A DNA stretch of 64,000 nt from Kitasatospora viridis (GTDB taxonomy: Bacteria > Actinomycetota > Actinomycetes > Streptomycetales > Streptomycetaceae): positions 4,865,001 to 4,929,000 of the forward strand of contig NZ_VIWT01000001.1 of the NCBI RefSeq assembly GCF_007829815.1. Reading direction: 5' to 3'. A program made the position numbers and the translations under genes. The notes beneath the pieces are model-generated. The model searched no databases. It worked only from the letters and a program-made list of their open reading frames with translations, and was not told the origin of the DNA. Shown piece by piece: positions 1-8,393 of the stretch (its first letter is position 1; the number at the start of each line of letters is the position of its first letter).

Positions 1-495
1 CAGGACCATGCAGATCGGCGCGGCCAGCACGGTGAACAGGTCACCGGACTGCACGTGCACCGAGCCGATGTTCCAGGGGCCGGCCTTGAGTTGGGGGAAG
101 ACCCGGGCGCTGGTGGCGTTGGGGTAGAGGTTGTGCACGGCCTGCTGGAGCGCCAGCGAGAGGCCGATGGCGGCGATCAGCGGGGCGAGCCGGGGCGCGT
201 TGCGCAGCGGCCGGTAGGCGAACCGTTCGGCGCCGAGCGCGATCAGCACCGAGGTGATCACGCCGCCGATCAGCATCAGCGGCAGGGCCAGCCAGAGGCT
301 GGTGCCGTGCGGCAGGACCAGCCAGACGGTGAGGGCGCCGAAGCCTCCGGTCATGAAGATCTCGCCGTGGGCGAAGTTGATGAGCTGCACGATGCCGTAG
401 ACCATCGTGTAGCCGATGGCGATGAGCCCGTAGGTGGACCCAAGGAAAAGGCCGTTGGCGAGTTGTTGCGGCAGGGTGTGCACCGCGTCCTCCAT
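1..495 (-). CDS. livH: Branched-chain amino-acid ABC transporter permease LivH (C-terminus cut by window edge)
   Basis: Inner-membrane permease subunit of a LIV-type ABC importer. Reading the complementary strand from the ATG at 495 gives 165 codons without a stop up to base 1. It includes LivH-like stretches such as GLIAIGYTMVYGIVQLINFAHGE near residues 24-43 (hydrophobic helix followed by the family's NFAHG motif) and FAYRPLR near 87-93. Several hydrophobic helices are visible, and the rest of the protein lies outside the window. It follows livK on the same strand after a 110-base gap containing a large inverted repeat, so the two are probably one transcript with uneven expression. Family assignment is firm; substrate (Leu/Ile/Val or a related amide) is inferred from the family. 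Confidence 0.9.
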   Translation of the reverse strand, partial: MEDAVHTLPQQLANGLFLGSTYGLIAIGYTMVYGIVQLINFAHGEIFMTGGFGALTVWLVLPHGTSLWLALPLMLIGGVITSVLIALGAERFAYRPLRNAPRLAPLIAAIGLSLALQQAVHNLYPNATSARVFPQLKAGPWNIGSVHVQSGDLFTVLAAPICMVL

Positions 496-529
496 GTCGC
501 TGTGCTGGCGTCTCGGTCGTGGTGGGACG

Positions 530-592
530 CGGGGCCGCACGCGTGGGACGGGCCCCGGCGGTCGGCCGGGAGGTCCCCTGGGTGCGGCCCCG
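530..592 (-). promoter_or_regulatory. Large inverted repeat between livK and livH
   Basis: Arms 530-540 and 582-592 are exact 11-base complements (core GGGGCCGCAC / GTGCGGCCCC). They enclose 41 bases that are themselves GC-rich and foldable. It lies 14 bases after the livK stop and 35 before the livH start. Such intercistronic stems often protect the upstream mRNA or partly stop transcription, so that the binding protein is made in excess over the permease. That role is inferred; only the repeat is seen. Confidence 0.55.
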
Positions 593-605
593 GGACGGGC
601 GTCGG

Positions 606-1844
606 TCAGCCGGTGTAGGAGCCGGTCTTGACCGACACCCACTTGCCGGACTTGACCTGGTAGACCGTCAACTGCTTGTCGGTGGTGTCGCCGTACTGGT
701 CGAAGGAGACGTGGCCGGCGATGCCGTCGAAGTCGGCGTTCTGCACGCCGGTCACCACCTGGGCGCGGGTCGGCAGGGTCTTGCCGCCGGAGCCCATCGA
801 CTTGCCGATCGACTTGATGATGGCCAGGGCCGCGTCGTACGAGTAGCCGCCGTAGGTGCCGTAGTCACCGGGGTACTTGGCGGCCTTGTACTTGGCGACG
901 AAGTCCTGGGCGCTGGGCAGGGTGTCGACCGGGATGCCGACGGAGGTGGCCAGGTCGCCCTCGGCCTCGGTGCCGGCGGTGGTGATGTAGGTCGCGGAGT
1001 AGATGCCGTCGCCGCCCATCAGCGGGATGTTGGCGCCGGCGTCCTTGAGCTGCTTGGTGATCAGCTGGGCCTCGTCGTACTGGCCGCCGTAGTAGAGCAT
1101 GTCGGCGCCGGAGTTCTTGATCTTCGTGACCAGGGTGGAGAAGTCCTTGTCCCCGGTGTTCACGTGGTCGGTGCCGGCGATCGAGCCGCCGTCCTTGGTG
1201 AAGGAGCTCTGGAAGATCGAGGCCAGGCCGGCGCCGTAGTCCTGCTTGTCGTCGACCACGAAGGCCTTGCGCTTGCCGGCCGTGTCGTAGGCGTACTGGG
1301 CGGCGAAGGCGCCCTGCAGCGCGTCGGTGGTGGCGGTGCGGAAGTAGGTCTTGAACGGGCGCACCTTGTTGCCGCTGGCCCAGTTGGGGCCCTGGGTGAG
1401 CGCCGGGTTGGTGTTGGAGGGCGAGATCTCGACCAGGTCGGCGGTCTGGAAGACCTGCTGCATCGACTGCGCCACACCGGAGTTGAGCGGGCCGATCACG
1501 CCGAGCACGCTGGAGTCGCCGACCAGGGCGGTGGCGTTCTGCTGGCCGATGCCGGGCTGGGCCTGGTCGTCCAGGGCCTTCACCTTGAACTTCACGCCGG
1601 GCACGGTGTTGTTCTTGTTGGCGTCGTCCACGGCGATCTGCACGCCGTACTGGATGCCCAGGCCGGTGGCGGAGTTCTGGCCGGAGAGCGGGGCGTCCAC
1701 GCCGATGGTGACGGTGAGGTCGCCGCTGGAGGAGCTGCCGCCGCTGCTGCCGCCGCGAGACCCGCACGCGGTGACGGTGAGGGCCCCGGTCAGGGCGACG
1801 CTGAGGACGAGCAGTGAACGATGGCGCACGAGGGTCCCCTTCAT
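606..1844 (-). CDS. livK: Branched-chain amino-acid ABC transporter substrate-binding lipoprotein
   Basis: Extracytoplasmic ligand-binding protein (periplasmic-binding type I, LivJ/LivK family) delivering substrate to the LivH-containing permease. From the ATG at 1844 it has 412 residues: a lipoprotein signal with hydrophobic core at about 11-22 and lipobox VTAC with lipidated Cys27, then a Ser/Gly linker, then the two-lobed domain beginning VTIGVDAPLSG. Later segments such as VIGPLNSGVAQ and VDDKQDYGAG are typical of the family. An alternative GTG at 1829 has a better-placed ribosome site (AGGGGA) and would shorten the signal by five residues; an extension upstream to 1943 is not supported. 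Upstream DNA carries three copies of an inverted repeat that may be its operator. Confidence 0.92.
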   Translation of the reverse strand: MKGTLVRHRSLLVLSVALTGALTVTACGSRGGSSGGSSSSGDLTVTIGVDAPLSGQNSATGLGIQYGVQIAVDDANKNNTVPGVKFKVKALDDQAQPGIGQQNATALVGDSSVLGVIGPLNSGVAQSMQQVFQTADLVEISPSNTNPALTQGPNWASGNKVRPFKTYFRTATTDALQGAFAAQYAYDTAGKRKAFVVDDKQDYGAGLASIFQSSFTKDGGSIAGTDHVNTGDKDFSTLVTKIKNSGADMLYYGGQYDEAQLITKQLKDAGANIPLMGGDGIYSATYITTAGTEAEGDLATSVGIPVDTLPSAQDFVAKYKAAKYPGDYGTYGGYSYDAALAIIKSIGKSMGSGGKTLPTRAQVVTGVQNADFDGIAGHVSFDQYGDTTDKQLTVYQVKSGKWVSVKTGSYTG

Positions 1845-1945
1845 GGACTGGCGGTGACTGGCCGTGACTCTAGAGCGCCGGAACCGATGGGGGCAGGGGT
1901 GTGCTCCTGCTGTGATTCTTCTGTTATGAGCGCCGCATGCCAATC

Positions 1946-1960
1946 TTCCGAATACTGGAC
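1946..1960. promoter_or_regulatory. Operator-like inverted repeat, copy 1
   Basis: TTCCG-AATAC-TGGAC matches GTCCG-N5-CGGAC at eight of ten arm positions. It is the copy closest to livK, about 100 bases upstream of its start codon. Confidence 0.4.
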
Positions 1961-2045
1961 AGTTGGCCTCGACAGTGCCCGATCGGGCAGTCCGATTGCG
2001 CTTGAAGATCGCTCAAGTCACCAAAAAACAGAGGTAGTAGACGAT

Positions 2046-2064
2046 CCGTCCGATCAACGGACGG
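2046..2064. promoter_or_regulatory. Operator-like inverted repeat, copy 2
   Basis: CCGTCCG-ATCAA-CGGACGG, perfect 7-base arms with a 5-base spacer. Its centre lies 102 bases from copy 1 and 49 from copy 3. The regulator is unknown and no candidate gene is adjacent. Confidence 0.5.
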
Positions 2065-2095
2065 CAATGTCCGGGCCGATCGAATCGGGCGATCT

Positions 2096-2112
2096 TGTCC
2101 GTAATGCGGACA
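2096..2112. promoter_or_regulatory. Operator-like inverted repeat, copy 3
   Basis: TGTCCG-TAATG-CGGACA, perfect 6-base arms and the same 5-base spacer as copy 2. The shared arms and spacer make chance less likely. Confidence 0.5.
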
Positions 2113-2343
2113 TGCGGGAGTGCGGGAGGGGCTTTCGCGGGCCTTGTGGGCAAGCTGCGCGCGCCCCGGGCAGATTGCCGAGACATTACGCAGCGTTACA
2201 GCTGAGGAAACTGGTTCCGGTTCTCGCCGCGCTGCCCCGAAAAGCACGGCGCCCCCTCGTCGGCCAGACCTGCCCAACGGGGGCGGCGGCCAAACGGAGG
2301 GGGCGCGATGGGCGCAAGGGTGCGTGAGGGGCGCGCTGGTGCA

Positions 2344-2367
2344 CGGCGGGCCCGGCCGGGCCCGCCG
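2344..2367 (-). terminator. Hairpin terminator after the thioesterase gene
   Basis: A perfect 24-base palindrome (half-site CGGCGGGCCCGG) begins 5 bases beyond the thioesterase stop on the minus strand. No T-run follows, as is usual for actinomycete terminators. Confidence 0.7.
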
Positions 2368-2372
2368 CGGTG

Positions 2373-2852
2373 CTACAGGTCGCGCAGCGCGCAGGTCAGC
2401 CGGCAGCTGGTGATCCGGCGGCCGGTGTCGTCGGTGACCGCGATCTCGTAGGTGGCGGCGGTGCGCCCCTTGTAGACGGCGGTCGCCACCCCCGTCACCA
2501 GCCCCGAGGTGGCCGAGCGGTGGTGGGTGACGTTCAGGTCCACGCCGACCGCGTACCGGCCCGGACCGGCGTGCAGCATCGCCCCTATCGAGCCGAGCGT
2601 CTCGGCCAGCGCCGCCGAGGCGCCGCCGTGCAGCAGCCCGTACGGCTGCTGGTTGCCCTCCACCGGCATCGTCCCGACCACCCGGTCCGCCGAGGCCTCC
2701 GCGATCCGGATGCCCATCTTGTCGCCCAGGGCGCCGCCGGAGAAGGTGCTGGGCTCCACGCCGAGCTTGGCGAAGTGCTCCACCACGTCCTGCGGAAGGT
2801 CCAGCACCACGGGGCCGCCGTCCGCGGCGGGCTGCTCGGGCTGCTCGGTCAT
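2373..2852 (-). CDS. PaaI-family hotdog-fold acyl-CoA thioesterase
   Basis: A 159-residue single-domain hotdog thioesterase of the PaaI/YdiI group, expected to hydrolyse acyl-CoA (often aryl- or hydroxyacyl-CoA) in the cytoplasm. The family signature is at about 70-85: PYGLLHGGASAALAETLGS, with the HGG turn and the helix Glu that is the usual catalytic acid. NVTHHRSA near 107-114 is the conserved strand with the histidine pair. Length is normal. It is divergent from polA with 164 bases between starts and followed by a hairpin terminator, so it is probably monocistronic. The true acyl substrate cannot be read from sequence. Confidence 0.88.
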   Translation of the reverse strand: MTEQPEQPAADGGPVVLDLPQDVVEHFAKLGVEPSTFSGGALGDKMGIRIAEASADRVVGTMPVEGNQQPYGLLHGGASAALAETLGSIGAMLHAGPGRYAVGVDLNVTHHRSATSGLVTGVATAVYKGRTAATYEIAVTDDTGRRITSCRLTCALRDL

Positions 2853-3016
2853 CGGGGTTCACTCCTGCCGGTCGAGGGAGGCCGCGGCGCACGGCCTTTC
2901 GTGATCGTACGGGCGAGTAGGTGCGCGGGGCCCGCTGGGTGCTGTCGTGGCTGGTCGGTGATGTCGGTACCGCCGCCTAGGATCGGGGACGGCAGTCGGA
3001 ATCGGCAGGAACGGAC

Positions 3017-5773
3017 GTGGACGTGGCTACGCAGAGTGCGGCAAAGGGCGCGGGCAGTACGGGTGCGTCGGGGGCCCGCCCCCGGCTGATGCTGCTCGAC
3101 GGGCATTCCCTCGCCTATCGGGCCTTCTACGCGCTGCCGGTGGAGAACTTCAACACCTCGACCGGTCAGCCCACCAACGCGGTCTACGGCTTCGCCTCGA
3201 TGGTCGCCAACACCGTGCGGGACGAGGCGCCGACCCACCTCGCGGTCGCCTTCGACGTCTCCCGCAAGACCTTCCGCTCCGCCGAGTTCCCCGACTACAA
3301 GGCCAACCGGGCCACCACCCCGGACGAGTTCCGCAGCCAGATCGGCCTGATCGGCGAGCTGCTGGACGCGATGAGCGTGCCCCGGATGGCGATCGAGGGC
3401 TTCGAGGCCGACGACGTCATCGCCACCCTGGCCACCGCCGCCGAGGCGGCCGGCTTCGACGTGCTGATCGTCACCGGCGACCGCGACTCGCTGCAGCTGG
3501 TCACCGACCACGTCACCGTGCTCTACCCGACCAAGGGCGTCTCCGAGCTGACCCGCTACACCCCCGAGAAGGTCGCCGAGAAGTACGGGGTGACGCCCCG
3601 TCAGTACCCCGACCTGGCCGCGCTGCGCGGCGACCCGTCGGACAACCTGCCCGGCATCCCCGGCGTCGGCGAGAAGACCGCCGCCAAGTGGGTCAACCAG
3701 TTCGGCTCCTTCGAGGAGTTGGTCGGCCGGGCCGACGAGGTCAAGGGCAAGATCGGCGAGAAGCTCCGGGAGCACCTGGACTCGGTCAAGCGCAACCGGG
3801 TGCTCACCGAGCTGGTCCGGGACGTCGAACTGCCGCTCGGCGTCGAGGACCTGGGCCGCACCCCGTTCGACCGCGAGGCGGTCGGCACGCTGATGGAGAC
3901 GCTGGAGTTCCGCAACCCCAACTTCCGCGAGCGGATCTACAACCTGGACCCGGGCGCCGCCGCCGAGGCCGCCGAGGTGGCCGCCGCCCCCGGCATCGAG
4001 GTGGCCGGCGAACTGCTCACCGAGCCCGGCGCGTTGGCCGGCTGGCTGGACGAGCACACGGCGGGCGGCGACCGCGTGGCGCTCGCCTCGGTCTACGACT
4101 GGGCGCTGGGCAGCGGCGAGGTGCGCGAGGTCGCGCTCGCCACCGCCGAGACCGCCGCCTGGTTCGACCCGGCCCAGCTCGCCGAGGCCGACGAGCAGGC
4201 CTTCGCCGGCTGGCTCGCCGACCCGAAGCGCCCCAAGGCGCTGCACATCGCCAAGCAGGTGATGCGCGCCTTCGCCGAGCGCGGCTGGACGGTCAACGGC
4301 GTCGCCCAGGACACCGCGCTCGCCGCCTACCTGGAGAAGCCCGGCCGGCGCACCTTCACCCTGGAGGTGCTCGCCGAGGAGTACCTGGGCCGCTCGCTCA
4401 CCCCGGCCGCCGCCGCGGAGAGCGGCCAGCTCGCCTTCGACGCGCCCGAGGAGGACCCGACCGCCGGCGCCCAGGCGCTGATGGTCGAGGCCCGCACCGT
4501 GCTCGACCTGGCCGAGCTCTTCGACACCCGGCTCGCCGAGGTCGGCGCCGTCGAGCTGATGCACGACATGGAGCTGCCGATCGCCGCGCTGCTGGCCCGG
4601 ATGGAGCGCACCGGCATCGCCGCCGACCGCGACTGGCTGGACTCGCTGGAGAAGCAGTTCGCCACCGAGATCCAGCGGGTCGTCGAGGAGGCGCACGCCG
4701 CCGCCGGCCACCCCTTCAACCTCGGCTCGCCCAAGCAGCTCCAGGAGATCCTCTTCGGCGAGCTGAACCTGCCGAAGACCAAGAAGATCAAGACCGGCTA
4801 CACCACCGACGCCGACGCGCTCACCTGGCTGGCCACCCAGACCGACAACGAGCTGCCGGTCATCCTGCTGCGCCACCGCGACCAGGCCAAGCTGCGCACC
4901 ACCGTCGAGGGCCTGCTCAAGACGGTCTCGCCGCAGGGCCGGATCCACACCACCTTCAACCAGATGGTCGCCGCCACCGGTCGGCTCTCCTCGCAGGACC
5001 CGAACCTGCAGAACATCCCCGTCCGCACCGAGGAGGGCCGGCTGATCCGCCGCGCCTTCGTGGTCGGCGCGGGCTACGAGTCGCTGCTCACCGCCGACTA
5101 CTCGCAGATCGAACTGCGGATCATGGCCCACCTCTCCGAGGACGAGGCGCTGATCGAGGCCTTCGCCAGCGGCGAGGACCTGCACACCACCGTCGCCTCC
5201 TCGGTCTTCCAGGTCGCCGCCGCCGAGGTCGACGCCGAGATGCGCCGCAAGATCAAGGCGATGTCCTACGGCCTGGCCTACGGCCTCTCCGCCTACGGCC
5301 TCTCGCAGCAGCTCGGCATCAAGCCGAACGAGGCGCAGGGCCTGATGGACACCTACTTCGAGCGGTTCGGCGGCGTGCGCGACTACCTGCACCGGGTGGT
5401 CGAGGAGGCCCGCGCCACGGGGTACACCGAGACCCTGCTCGGCCGCCGCCGCTACCTGCCCGACCTGACCAGCGACAACCGCCAGCGCCGCGAGATGGCC
5501 GAGCGGATGGCGCTCAACGCCCCGGTGCAGGGCTCGGCGGCCGACATCGTCAAGATCGCCATGCTCCGGGTGGACGAGGCCCTCACCGCGGCCGGCCTGA
5601 CCTCCCGGATGCTGCTCCAGGTGCACGACGAAATCGTCCTCGAACTCGCCCCCGGCGAGCGCGAGCAGGTCGAGTCCCTGGTCCGCGACCAGATGGCCGG
5701 CGCCTACGCGCTGCGCGCCCCGCTGGACGTCTCGGTGGGCGTCGGCGCGAACTGGGAGGCGGCGGCGCACTGA
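3017..5773 (+). CDS. polA: DNA polymerase I
   Basis: Repair and Okazaki-processing polymerase, 918 residues. Domains in order: 5'-3' exonuclease/flap nuclease at about 25-310 (GFEADDVIATLA; TGDRDSLQLV), a degenerate 3'-5' exonuclease-like domain at about 330-520, and the family A polymerase to the end. Polymerase motif A is DYSQIELR, motif B is RRKIKAMSYGLAYG and motif C is QVHDEIVLE. The middle domain lacks the acidic metal ligands of a proofreading exonuclease (VYDWALG stands where an FDTE-type motif would be), so proofreading is probably absent, as in many actinobacterial homologues. The GTG at 3017 follows an AGGA ribosome site by about six bases. A TAGGAT -10-like hexamer lies at 2978-2983 without a clear -35. 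Confidence 0.97.
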   Translation: MDVATQSAAKGAGSTGASGARPRLMLLDGHSLAYRAFYALPVENFNTSTGQPTNAVYGFASMVANTVRDEAPTHLAVAFDVSRKTFRSAEFPDYKANRATTPDEFRSQIGLIGELLDAMSVPRMAIEGFEADDVIATLATAAEAAGFDVLIVTGDRDSLQLVTDHVTVLYPTKGVSELTRYTPEKVAEKYGVTPRQYPDLAALRGDPSDNLPGIPGVGEKTAAKWVNQFGSFEELVGRADEVKGKIGEKLREHLDSVKRNRVLTELVRDVELPLGVEDLGRTPFDREAVGTLMETLEFRNPNFRERIYNLDPGAAAEAAEVAAAPGIEVAGELLTEPGALAGWLDEHTAGGDRVALASVYDWALGSGEVREVALATAETAAWFDPAQLAEADEQAFAGWLADPKRPKALHIAKQVMRAFAERGWTVNGVAQDTALAAYLEKPGRRTFTLEVLAEEYLGRSLTPAAAAESGQLAFDAPEEDPTAGAQALMVEARTVLDLAELFDTRLAEVGAVELMHDMELPIAALLARMERTGIAADRDWLDSLEKQFATEIQRVVEEAHAAAGHPFNLGSPKQLQEILFGELNLPKTKKIKTGYTTDADALTWLATQTDNELPVILLRHRDQAKLRTTVEGLLKTVSPQGRIHTTFNQMVAATGRLSSQDPNLQNIPVRTEEGRLIRRAFVVGAGYESLLTADYSQIELRIMAHLSEDEALIEAFASGEDLHTTVASSVFQVAAAEVDAEMRRKIKAMSYGLAYGLSAYGLSQQLGIKPNEAQGLMDTYFERFGGVRDYLHRVVEEARATGYTETLLGRRRYLPDLTSDNRQRREMAERMALNAPVQGSAADIVKIAMLRVDEALTAAGLTSRMLLQVHDEIVLELAPGEREQVESLVRDQMAGAYALRAPLDVSVGVGANWEAAAH

Positions 5774-5784
5774 CGGTGCCGTGA

Positions 5785-5820
5785 CGACGGGCCGGGCTCC
5801 GGGTGGAGCCCGGCCCGTCG
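5785..5820. terminator. Bidirectional terminator between polA and hrpB
   Basis: A 16-base perfect stem (GACGGGCCGGGCTCC in the left arm, 5785-5800) with loop GGGT and right arm 5805-5820. It lies between the converging stops of polA and hrpB and can serve both strands. Confidence 0.85.
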
Positions 5821-5828
5821 GCGTGTCC

Positions 5829-8348
5829 TCACCTGCGCGGGTTGGTCCGCTTCGTCGGCTCCGCCGTGGTCGGGTCCTCCGGCCAGGGGTGGCGGGGGTA
5901 GCGGCCGCGCAGGTCGGCGCGGACGGCGCGGTAGCCGGTGGCCCAGAAGGAGGCGAGGTCGCCGGTGACGGCGGCCGGGCGGCCGGCGGGGGAGAGCAGG
6001 TGGACGGTGAGCGGTACCCGGCCGCCGGCCAGCCGGGGGGTGTCGGTCCAGCCGAAGAGCTCCTGCAGCTTGACCGCGAGGACGGGGTGGTCGGCCGTGT
6101 AGTCCACCCGGATCCGGGAGCCGCTCGGCACCGTGATCCGCTCCGGCGCCAGTTCGTCCAGCCGGCCCGCCTCGCCGGTGGCCCAGGGCAGCAGCCGGCC
6201 GAGGGCGGCCGTGGTGTCGATCCGCTGCAGGTCGGCCCGGCGGCGGGCCCGGGAGAGCTCCGGCTCCAGCCAGCGGTCGGCCGCCGCGAGCAGCGCCGGG
6301 TCGCTGACGTCCGGCCAGGGCTCGCCCAACTCGCGGTGCAGGAAGGCCAGCCGGAGCCGCAGGGCGCGCCCGGCCTCGGTCCACCGGAGCAGGGCACAGA
6401 CGCCCTCGGCGGCCAGGCCGTCCAGCAGCGCGGCCCGCACCAGCGCCGGGTCGGGGTGGGCCAGGGCGGCCACCTCCAGTTCGACGGCGCCCAGCGCGGT
6501 GACCCGGCGGGCCGTCAGCTCCCCGCGCCCCCAGTGCACCTCCTCACGGTCCGTCAGCAGGTGGGCGGCGGCGGTCCGGGCGGTCTGCTCGTCCAGCACG
6601 GCCGCGCGCCGGATCCGCGCGGTGGGCGCGCCGGCCGGCCGGTCCGCGACCGCGACGGCCAGCCAGGGCGCGCCACCGAGCGCCGAGCCGGCCGCCGTCT
6701 CGCCGGCCGTGCCGGAGGCCATCAGGTACCCGGCCGGCGCGCCGGGCTCGGGGCGCGGCGCGCGGGCCCGGGCCACCCGCTCGGGGTGGGCGAGGGCCAC
6801 CACCAGGCCGGCGGCGGCCGCGTCGTCGAGCGAGGTGGCGGGGTGCTCGGAGAGCTGTCCCAGCAGCCGCCGGGTCTCGTCCCGCCAGCGGGCGCGGTAC
6901 GCCGGTTCGCCACCACCGCGCACGGTGCGCCAGATCGCCGCCAGGTCGTCCCCGGCCGTCCTGGGTGGCTCCTCGGAGAGCAGCGCCACCAGCTCCGCCG
7001 CCCGGCGCGCGCCGACCAGCGGTGCGCCGTCGTGCAGGGCGCGGGCCAGCCGCGGGTGCAGGCCGGTGCGCGCCAGCAGGCGACCGCGCTCGGTGGCGCG
7101 CCCGGTCGCGTCCACCGCGCCGAGCGCCGCCAGGGTCTGCCGGGCGGCCGCCAGCGCACCGGCCGGCGGCGGGTCGAGCAGCGCCAGGCCGCTCGCGTCC
7201 GGCGAGCCCCAGCAGGCGGCCTGGAGCGCGAACGGCGCCAGGTCGGCGAGCGCGATCTCCGGGGCGGGGAAGGCCGGCGCCAGCGCGTCCGCCGCCTCCG
7301 GCCAGCAGCGGTAGACCACCCCGGGCGCCTCCCGCCCGGCCCGGCCGGCCCGCTGCCGCCCGGCCGCCAGCGAGGCCCGCACGGTGACCAGGGCGCTGAG
7401 CCCGCGCGCGTGGTCGGTGCGCGGCTCCCGGGCCAGCCCGGCGTCCACCACGATCCGCACCCCGGGCACGGTCAGCGAGGACTCGGCGACCGAGGTGGAC
7501 AGGATCACCCGGCGCCGGGTGCCGGCGCCCAGCGCCGCGTCCTGCACCGCCGCCGGCGCCTGCCCGTGCAACTGGAGCAGCTCGGCCGGTGCCCCCTCCA
7601 GCAGCCGGGCGACCCGCGCGATCTCGCCGACCCCGGGCAGGAAGCAGAGCAGGTCGCCGTCGGCCTCCCCGAGCGCCCGCCGCACGGTCGCCGCGACGTG
7701 CTCCAGCAGCGCCGCGTCCACCCGGGTGCCCTGCGGCGGCCGGACCGCGCGCGGTGGCGGCGCCCAGACCACCTCGACCGGGTGCGCGCTCGCCTCGGCC
7801 GTCACCACCGGTGCGCCGCCGAGCAGTTCGGCCCAGGCGGCGGTGTCCGAGGTGGCCGAGGCGACCAGCAGCCGCAGCTCGGGCCGCAGCGCCGCCCGCA
7901 CGTCCAGCAGGAAGGCGAGCGCGGTGTCGGCGTCCAGGTGCCGCTCGTGGCACTCGTCCAGCAGCACCGCGTCGACCCCGGGCAGCTCCGGGTCGCGCTG
8001 CAGCCGCTGCAGCAGCACGCCGGTGGTGACCACCTCCACCACCGTGCCCGGGCCCACCAGGCGCTCGCCGCGCACCGTGTAGCCGACCAGGTCCCCCACC
8101 TTCGAGCCCAGCAGCCAGGCCATCCGGCGGGCCGCCGCCCGCACCGCGAGCCGGCGCGGCTCGGCCACCAGCACCCGGCGCGGCTCGCCGCCCTCCGCCA
8201 GCAGTCCGGCCAGCGCGAGCGGCACCAGGGTGGTCTTGCCGGTGCCGGGCGGCGCGGCGAGCACGGCCGTGCCGGCCCGGTCGAGGGCCTCGGCGAGCGC
8301 GGGCAGCGCGGAGCGGATCGGCAGGTCGAGCGGGATGCGGGTGGTCAC
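5829..8348 (-). CDS. hrpB: ATP-dependent RNA helicase HrpB
   Basis: DEAH/RHA-type superfamily 2 helicase, 839 residues, the usual HrpB length. Walker A is APPGTGKTT near residues 33-41. Walker B is the DECH variant LLDECHERH near 131. Motif III is SATSDT, and motif VI is RQRAGRAGREAPG near 334. A helicase-associated domain and the HrpB C-terminal domain follow (for example DYTADHPVLAVKLQELFGW near 770). The start is a GTG that opens the conserved N-terminus (TTRIPLDLPI). Cellular role in actinomycetes is poorly defined; RNA unwinding is from family knowledge. It converges on polA. Confidence 0.95.
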   Translation of the reverse strand: MTTRIPLDLPIRSALPALAEALDRAGTAVLAAPPGTGKTTLVPLALAGLLAEGGEPRRVLVAEPRRLAVRAAARRMAWLLGSKVGDLVGYTVRGERLVGPGTVVEVVTTGVLLQRLQRDPELPGVDAVLLDECHERHLDADTALAFLLDVRAALRPELRLLVASATSDTAAWAELLGGAPVVTAEASAHPVEVVWAPPPRAVRPPQGTRVDAALLEHVAATVRRALGEADGDLLCFLPGVGEIARVARLLEGAPAELLQLHGQAPAAVQDAALGAGTRRRVILSTSVAESSLTVPGVRIVVDAGLAREPRTDHARGLSALVTVRASLAAGRQRAGRAGREAPGVVYRCWPEAADALAPAFPAPEIALADLAPFALQAACWGSPDASGLALLDPPPAGALAAARQTLAALGAVDATGRATERGRLLARTGLHPRLARALHDGAPLVGARRAAELVALLSEEPPRTAGDDLAAIWRTVRGGGEPAYRARWRDETRRLLGQLSEHPATSLDDAAAAGLVVALAHPERVARARAPRPEPGAPAGYLMASGTAGETAAGSALGGAPWLAVAVADRPAGAPTARIRRAAVLDEQTARTAAAHLLTDREEVHWGRGELTARRVTALGAVELEVAALAHPDPALVRAALLDGLAAEGVCALLRWTEAGRALRLRLAFLHRELGEPWPDVSDPALLAAADRWLEPELSRARRRADLQRIDTTAALGRLLPWATGEAGRLDELAPERITVPSGSRIRVDYTADHPVLAVKLQELFGWTDTPRLAGGRVPLTVHLLSPAGRPAAVTGDLASFWATGYRAVRADLRGRYPRHPWPEDPTTAEPTKRTNPRR

Positions 8349-8393
8349 CTGGTCACAGTATTCAGATTCGGCGGGGCTCAGGCCGGGCGGGGC

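Larger units (their letters stand above)
1845..2343. other. Intergenic region upstream of livK with repeated operator-like sites
   Basis: No gene is supported here; reading frames crossing it lack actinomycete codon bias. It is less GC-rich than its surroundings and contains an A6 tract near 2024-2029. It holds three inverted repeats of the form GTCCG-N5-CGGAC (listed separately) between 1946 and 2112. The livK promoter must lie near its low-coordinate end, where TAGAGT on the minus strand at about 1870 is a possible -10, without a convincing -35. Confidence 0.6.

Noticed and set aside
519..1817. 432-residue open frame opposite livK
   Set aside because: A Val/Gly/Leu-rich shadow of the high-GC livK gene on the other strand; no ribosome site and no recognisable domain.
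2849..6397. 1182-residue open frame opposite polA
   Set aside because: Low-complexity translation caused by the codon bias of polA; the polA frame has all catalytic motifs.
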